From: a virus
DNA length: 59,425 nt
Reading direction: 5' to 3' (one strand)
IMG/VR virus record: IMGVR_UViG_3300009129_001581
Span: 1 to 59,425 of that record
Each line of letters opens with the position of its first letter. Within the stretch, counting starts at the first letter, position 1. Shown in pieces: positions 46,901 to 55,900 of the stretch. The translations under genes were made by a program, and so were the position numbers. The notes under the pieces were generated by a model that ran no database searches, was not told where the DNA came from, and worked only from the letters and a program-made list of their open reading frames with translations.

Positions 46901-49900
46901 GGATGGCTGGGTCACTCTGAATACTTATTCTGCCACCGACGGCACTTTGAATGGTGTTTTTACCCCGCAAACTGCATCGATTAATAACTGGGGTTTGGAT
47001 GATTTTAGATTTAGGTGGATATCCAGAACGGGCTTCAGCGGCCTTGGCGCCCATGAATCTTTAGCTGATAATAGAACTTTTGATCATTGGGCGATCGCCA
47101 ATGTAAAAATGTATAGTTATGATAATATTTCCTTTTCGAAGGACCCGCTAGATATGGACGCCCCAGAATATAGCGTTTCTGAAAATTCATATCCTGAAAA
47201 TATGTGGTTTTCAATATATCAAGATGGAGAATGGCATACAGTTGAAGAATATGAAAACATTGATGATGTTTTAACCGGATCAGTAACAAGGCACAGGTAT
47301 ATAATTGATACTGGTCAGTCTCCGTCTAGCCCTATAACAAAAATAAAATGGAATACGTGGACTAACGGCCACTGGTTAGCCGAGAACGGTGACAAGTACC
47401 GCCGCGATAGCTGGGCTATTAGTAATATAAAGATTGGGGGACTATTGTTAAGTGGTTCTAACCAAGAGTACAAACACACTCCTGTTGATTCGGTTGGTAT
47501 CAATTCAGCGATTGTTTGGGATATAGATGAAGCAAGTCAAGTCTTAAGCCCTAGTGTTAATTCTGGCAGCATTTCTAGTTCTGGTTACAGTAAAATAATA
47601 AAAGTAACAGCTAGCGTGAACAGAATTTATAAAGAAACTGGCCGACCATCTGAAGAAAATTCAGAATTGATTAAGAGAATTCCGAAATATTCAAACTACA
47701 ATTACACTTCTAGTGTTAACTACCATAAATTCAATAATATAGTCACCACTGACAACAACGGATCTGGTGTTGATTATTCTAATTTGGCTGAGCATACTGC
47801 CACCCCGGGCCAAATAGGGAACTTATTGAATATATATATACATAACAAGGTGGGAAGATATGGGTGGAATCCCTGGAATCAAGTAAGAAAAGATTATAAT
47901 AAGTTTTCTTTTAATGACAGAAGGAGCAATATATTATCTTTTCAAGTATCACCCTCCTGTCCGACCTGTCCGGAGCCTGACGCGTCTCGCTTTACGGAAC
48001 CTGCGGTCACGCAGGGTAAATCATCGATTACTGTTGCGGAGATACCAAGAGACGTTGATCGTTGGCAAGAATTTTTGGCCAATGCGCCCGTAGGCCGCGG
48101 CGAAGAATGGTCGAACAGATTTCAACATCAGGCTTTGAATTCTTCTAGGACAAGAATTACCACTAAATCTCCATATGGTTCACCTCTTGGTAACCCGGCA
48201 TATATTGCAAACGCCCTCGAAGAGAGAAGATTTGTAAGAGATAACTGGATAGACTACGACCCCATCACCGGCCGCTCATCAACTGCTGAGGATTTTTGGG
48301 CTCAGGATTTTAGCAGCAACAGGACTTTACGTTCTATTTACTACTCGAACCGAGTTGACCCTGAGGCTGAATCATACCGCACTATTTTTGGAAACAGAGA
48401 GCGATACCCATCGGCCTCGTATTGTATAAATCAACCCCATTATGCCAATGAGTTGATACCTTCTTTCCTTGCTTCATCAATTGGTGGTTTTATAGGCGAA
48501 GATTTCAGAGTGTCGCACGAATCAGCGCGCGATTCTTATGCTGAAAAAATTCTAGAATTCTTAGGTGAACAAGGTGCATTTGAATCTTCTTTAGTTAAAA
48601 TTCAGATGTCAATATTTCCGTCAGTAGACGTCAGTAGTCTAAAGACATCTAGGGTTAGAGAAAAGTACTTAAGAGCAGGGATCGACTCCTCTGGGTATAG
48701 AGAACACCAAGGGTATGAATACTTGGGCCCAATGACAGAGTACACCCACTCTGTGCTTGCCGACGCCGATGACAACAATTTATTTTCGGATCATATACAA
48801 TCAACTGTAGATCTTTTGTTGCCATTTGAATTTAGAAATAATTCTCAAATTGTTCATACTCCAGAACCATCAGATATCCTTATTAATGACTGGGGCGCCC
48901 CTTCCACTGTTGGGCAAGAATATGGGCCCACAGTGCGAGTTTTCGCGGGTGTTGGCTCAAATATGTTAGTTTTCGCAGGCGCCGCAAATGAGCCCATTAG
49001 GTCATTGTATAGTCATTTTGCCTATCATACCTCTTCTTATGCTGGAAGCAAAGACATACTACAACTTCCGATCAATAAAGACCCTAACGGAAACTCTGCT
49101 TCTGAGTATCACGCGGGCCATATCAACGCGGCTTATAATAGTGATCAGAGTCGAGATTGGATAACAAACGCCTATAGGTGGAATCAAATTGGTTGGACCA
49201 ACTCCCAGGCCACCGGCGCCGGCCTCGAAAAAAACACACAGCCAGTGGATGCTTGCTGGGTTGGCACTTATAATAGTATGACGGCGCCAGGCCAACCCCA
49301 CTGTGATAATGAGTGGTCATCTGATGCTAAATATAAAACCAGGGGAGCTTATCGTGTTGTAGAAACAAAAGAAGAGGTTTATGGCTCGCAGCTTTCTGTA
49401 GAATTTACAGTTTATGCCGGCAACGGCTCAGATCACACAGAAGCCGCTGCACCCGACATCTATGGGATGCACACGCCTTCTCCTTCTAATAGTGAATCTT
49501 TATGGATTCAATATTCGGGCTCATCTGATGGCTGGGTTACTTTGGATGAACTGGTTAATGAAAAAGACAAGTATACTGGCAAATTTATTAAAAAATCTTA
49601 TATTGTTCCTATCTCTTATAACTCTGTTGATAACCCAGGAGTCAGGTTTAGATGGGTAACCTATCATCAGTTTAGTTCTGGTTCTCACACAGCTGCCCAA
49701 ACTAATCATTTTAAGTGGGCCTACTATTCCGGAGAGGCAACAGAAGAAGGGTACGCCCTGTCCCTTAACGACGCCGCCGCTCAACAAATAAGCCGAGCAC
49801 TGTGGGCGATTAAAGATATAACAGTGCAAGAGGTTACCAATGAGGTCTGGGCAAATTATTCTGGATTTTACAGTAAGGGAGGCGAAGTCTTTGATGTCGC

Positions 49901-52900
49901 TGATGCAGTCGATACTGAAATAACTATCAAGACAGACCTAGAGGATGGGGAGGAATTAAAGGGGATTGCGGATTCTACTCAGATTATTACTGGCTTGTCT
50001 AAAATTAGAACCAGAACTTCCCCCTGGCCTCTTCAAGGCAGGAGAACTTTTACAGAAATGTCTTCAGGGGGTTATTTAACACCCGTTCCACTTAAGAGTC
50101 CGGATAAGTATGTTTGGTCCCTGAAGGAGATAGAGAATCCATTTTATACTGATTATTTGGCAGAGGTCAATTCTGCTAACCTTGATGCTGTTAAAACCCC
50201 TGGCTATTCTTACAGGCCTGGAGATCCAAATGGAGCCCCCTTTGACAAAATGGCTTTGAACTATCTGGGGCTCCCCATGATATCTTACTCATCTTTGTTT
50301 CCATATCCGTTTTTAAAAGAAGCCCCGGATAAAGAAAAGAGGTTTTTCTTTAAGAATCAAAATATATTTTATTCAGGGTCAGAGAGCCTTCTTGGGGGTT
50401 CAACCGCGCGCTTCGAGCTTGTTGACCAGAACACTCCGCAAACTGGTAGTATTTTAAACTTGATTGGAAACTGGCAATCTAATTCATCTTCTTTAGATAC
50501 TCGCGGTCTTCGAGGCGAGGGAGTGTTGCAAAATGATTACTCAACATATCACATGGGCATTAGCTCTTTATACGTCACACCTCCCGCTGACCCGCTATAT
50601 TCGCGACGGGTTCCACAAACAATAATCCCAAGAAACAAAGGTCCAGTTCAATTTTTGGAACTCGTTTCACTCGATTGGGATAATCTTAATTTTGTAGAAT
50701 TGTTCGGCACAGGCCTCCCGGCCACTTGGACCGATGTCGCATCCGGCCTGTATACAAACACGTCTCAGCTCGGGAATTTTATACGTCGCACCGGTGTAGC
50801 ATGGGCAGCCCCTGATGGATCCCGAGAAGCTCTCGACGCGAACGGCGATGACATGTTTGTGGCTAACAATGAACCAGTTAAATTAAAAACTTTATCGGGC
50901 AACGGCACGGGTCTTAAACTTAATTATTATCTTATAGACCTTAATGTATTTGGTTGGTTACCTGAAGGAATATCTGGATATTGGCCATTTCCCCTCTCTA
51001 TATTCAATCAATCCTCGCCCGGACATGTCTCCGATGAAGCCGGCTTCTTCGGCCAACCCGGCGATGAGGGTAAGTTTACCGAAGAGTCACCCGGCAAAAA
51101 TTATAAAGTCGGTGATTTGGTTGCTTTAGAAGACCCTCATGCCGGAAATTATACTGGCCCACCCAACAGGATGGTATTTAGGGTCACTAGTGTACAACCG
51201 GAATTCAAAGAAACGGGTGATATAACTGGCCTGAGAGGCTTTCAAGTTTTAGCAGGCGACGCTCCATGGGAAGCAGGCTCACAATCTAATCTAGAGCCTT
51301 ATCCGACTTCATATGAAGATTTTAGAGAAAATTTTAGAGGTTTGGAACAAAATAAATCTCTTGTTCCTGAATTTATAATTTCTTCTGGTTCATTTTTAAA
51401 GGATTATCTTAGTACAAGGGGTGTCAATCGGAACGGTTTCCATGTTCATCACCGGAGTTACTTGGACTTTTTGGACAATTATCGTAGTTCGGCTGGGTAT
51501 CCATCAATTTCTGACGACCCCGAGGGCGCCGACCTGGGTCGACGAAGATTTATAGATTATAGGAATGATGACAAACTCTCTTTACATGGGAGCTCAATAG
51601 ATCTTTACTCTGATCCTGATACCGGATTATCTAACGACACGCCACATTTAGAATCCTTTTATTCTACTTCTGAACTAAGCTCTTCTTTTGGTTTGGCTTT
51701 ATCCATATTACAAGATCCCGAAAACGCCCGCGATAATTCGAGTGCTTCAAGACTTTCTTTAAAGGCTACAGCCGTTAAAAAATTATTACCATATGAGGGA
51801 TTTTATCCTGCAGAACGCACGGTACAGCTTGCGGCATTGTTTAAAGAAGACTATGTGTCTCCTGGGTTTTGGCCACAAGTTATGATTGGGGATCTTGACA
51901 AAAACGAGATAATAAAATTAAAATTAAGCGCCTCACTGAACCCCGTTATGAAGCCACTTTTCTCCCCAGGAATATTATTTAATTCTATTAAAACCGGTTT
52001 AGCAGTAGATTATCCAATGTATGAAAACAAAGGCACTGGTTCAATGTCGTTGGCTTCGGTCATGCCAGCAACTGGTACTGATAGTTTAGGTAATGATATA
52101 GAATCTTATGTGAGATTAAAAAATACAGGATCGTTTATAAATCCCTATGGTTTGCACCCGATAGACAATCCTTTGTATCAAAAATATATGAATACTGTCC
52201 CAGTCCCCGCGGATGATCCCGGCGGAACTGTTTTTACTCCTGCTGCCGGCCATGAACGAAGCGGGTCTTCTGGGGTTTATCCGTGGGCTGCTTTGCCATC
52301 AGGTGGTAGCCCTTACGGTCTATCGATAACTGGTTCTTGGTTTAATGGTACAGAGGATTTTTCAATTCCTAGATTAAAGTCCTCTGTTAGCCCTACTCGT
52401 ATTCCGTTTGAGGCTATTTATAATCCTATGTTGATTGATGAATTTCAGATTTATGATAATGAGCCGCACCCAAGTGCAAGTCTTTGCTTGGGTGGCTATA
52501 ACTACTGGAAAATAATGGATTCTCCATATATATTTAATTCTCTGAATAAGGACCAGTTTATGGAAAAATGGGGTTGGAACCCGGAGATGAACTTAAGAAA
52601 AGTCAGATCTGACTTTACAAGTTATTCTTTGGCGATGAATAACTTTTTGGCCGAATCAGTGGATATCTTTAATAAGGATGGTAACATAACAACAATTAGG
52701 TCCAACAACAATTCAAACTGGGATCTGGCAAAAGATAAATATGCCATGAGGGTTTATTTGAGAAATGATAAAACTCTAATGTATGATAGGCATTCGAGTT
52801 TTGGTCCTCCTGTTGATGTTCAATTTGCTGGAGGAAAAGGAGAAACCCATGTCCACCGCACTTCGCCAATTGCATTTGAAAACTCTCCGTCTAGAAACGA

Positions 52901-55900
52901 TTTTCTTGTTCTTTCTAGCTCTGTGACGAATTTAGCTACTTCTCAGCTTCATTTTACATTCCCTGGTAAAATAAGTCTTTATGCTGGGCCTGGCCCAGTT
53001 GATGAGTATGGCGACCCAACCGGTGGTACTGTGGGGACCCCTTACAATAATATATATCCCGGCGGCGCCCTCGACAGTGAGGGTATTTTGGCCAGTGATT
53101 ATCCAGACTTTTTAAAGCATTGTTTTATTTTGAGGATGGGTAAAGAGGTTTTTACGATAAAGTTTATGGATACAGACGGCATCGACCCACGCATCCCAGG
53201 CGCCGGCCCCGGATCTGTTTGGAGACCTTTAACAACAACTCAGTGGATAACTGCTTCTAGTGGTCATTTGTTAGAACCTGGTAAAGAAGAAGGTATATCT
53301 TGGGAGAGGTATAATGGAGAGCCCATAAACTTGAAAGCAGCCCTACGGCCCCATCAGGACAGCGCAGGCCTGAAGGTTAACGCCGGCGAAAAAATAATTA
53401 CAATTTTTGAAGATAACAACTCCTGGGGCCAATCACTGAAGACCTCATACCAAGATAGCTGGGGAGATCCTAGGGCAATTCTGGAAACCCCAACTATTCT
53501 TGACTTTTCTAAACCGTTTTATGATAGCGCAAAGATAGGCCTTTTTGGAACTGGGTCTTATTACGATTTAACTTCGCATTCTCCGGACGATTCACCATTC
53601 CCAGATCCGCTCACTGCATGGAGAAAAAATGAAGGTTCTTATTTTTATGATAGATATGTTGGGTTTGAACCAGGCAAGACCTCTATGGCAGATTTATTGC
53701 TTCAATTGATGTATAAAATCAGTCAAATAGTCGGTTACTTTTACTTTTTTAGAATTAAATCTCAATCGGGCCTTCGGGGCCTCGATATAGAGGGTATAAA
53801 TAATTTTCACAAAAATTTTCTGTCACCAACGATTTCTAGTACTGTGCTCGATACGGTTGCGTCCTTCCCGAATACAAATATTATATCTATCGGCATTCCG
53901 CAACATTTTGACGCTCCTGAACTTTTATCTAAGGATTTTTCAGAACACACTTTGCATTTTGATATGGCGCATATACCAGGCGACATTGAGGCTCCAAATG
54001 TTTATAACGCTGCGCTTCATTTTCATGGCCCGCCGCCATCACAGAATTGGTTAGACATTTATTCTGATTTTGGTGCACTACATTATTCGCTACAACCCCA
54101 GTCCAACGCGATAGGTATTCCAGATCATCCTTCCACTGGTGTGATTGAAGGGTACCGACGCCCACTCTTATTATCTGACGCTACAATCTATGGCTCACGC
54201 GCCTCGCTCAATTCCAGCGAGACTAGTCAGAGCGGTGTGTATGTGACTAGGCATTGGATCGGAAACACTTCTACAATGTATGGCGGTTTCGCCCCGTCTA
54301 TGACTAGGAATGTTTATTATGGTTCGATCCCAGATGCTACTAGATTTAGCATAGATTTGAGTCATGTTAGTGGTGCTTATGAATCAGAGAACGGCCCCCT
54401 AAGTACAGAGAGCTTTAATGGCGTGCCTACTTATGTGAATGTTTGGCATCGCCCTCACCTTGCTAGGAGAGAAGACGACATCATTGCTGACAGTACTATA
54501 TTTAAGGGTGTGGGCTGGGGTCGTTCGTACGATGATAACTACCAGCGGCGATTTGAGTGGTCAAAATATTTGCCATACTGGGTTGGCATAGAGGAGCAGC
54601 CTACAACTGGTCATTCTGAATTCAATGTGATGTTCCCCCTAGAAGAAACAAAAATAGATAATTCAGTGAGGCTTGCTGATTCTTATGATCTTCGAGGATA
54701 TAAGCATAAATCTGATAATTTAGAATTCTTATCCAGTAAAAGATTCTTTGATAATATTGCGGGTATGGCGAATAGCACGGTTCTTCATTTTTCTGGTAGT
54801 GAGGCCTATTGGGAGGATGGCTCCGGCAATGACGCTAAGTTGCATGTTTTTGATTATCGAGCATTGGGCCTTCAAGACAATTTGATGGCCAATGGTGCTT
54901 CCCGCGTGTACTCTGAGTCGGCTCAGCAAAATCAGAAATCAGGCCAGACGATAACAATAAGCGACGGGGAAAATTCTATAGTGTATGAATTTTGTGCCTG
55001 TGACCATTCGGATGATCGCAGCCGCGAAAACATGATACCCTATTCGTGCGAATCAGAAACCGAAATTTCGTATTCCGCAAGAAAGACTTCGTCTACCGGC
55101 TTGGTGGATGATAACGGAACCCCGAAAGTCGCACTTGCGGATGATCCATATTCAAATAGTGTGTCCACTCGCCGCGACGCCCCCGGTTATATAATTTTAG
55201 AACTTGCAACCAAGATAAATAGAAGTAAATTAAAAATCATGGCAGCACCTATAACTGCGGAGTATTATGACAGAGCTAACAACTCCTATCCTGGAACTTT
55301 GGAGCCATCACCATCGGCCACATCTGGATATTTGGGCACTCATGATCTTCTTGGGATGGAGCAATACATTGGAGATTATTTAAATTGGAAATCTTTAATG
55401 TTAATGCCTGAAACGTCGGATGTAAAAATCTCAATCACAGAAGCCGGCACCACCGCTACGAATCAATTCGGAGCCGCGGCAAATACTCTGGAAATAATAG
55501 AGGACTTGTTTAAGATAAAAGCGAAGTCGATTTCTGATTGCACAAGCATGTTGGAAACTAAGTGTGATGCTTCTCTTTTATTAGAAGCCTCTAGAAGATA
55601 TTCTAATTCGCCCATAGTGGTTTCAACATATCAGCCATGGACTACTGAACCACAGAGTGTTATTGGCAGTAATAGCCATTTTTTGTCAGTTAGTAGTTCT
55701 GCTACTCCATCTACTGTTCAGTACGGGCCCTTGGTATCAACGAATTATGATCCGTATATTCTTCTTACTACACCTGACTACCGTTTCAACCCAGCGCATT
55801 GGGGAACTCGGCAAACAAATTATATACTCACTGGCTCAACTCGTTCTCGTGTTGATGAGGTGGTTGACTCAGATACACAAAGGGGATCAGAGGTGAAGCG

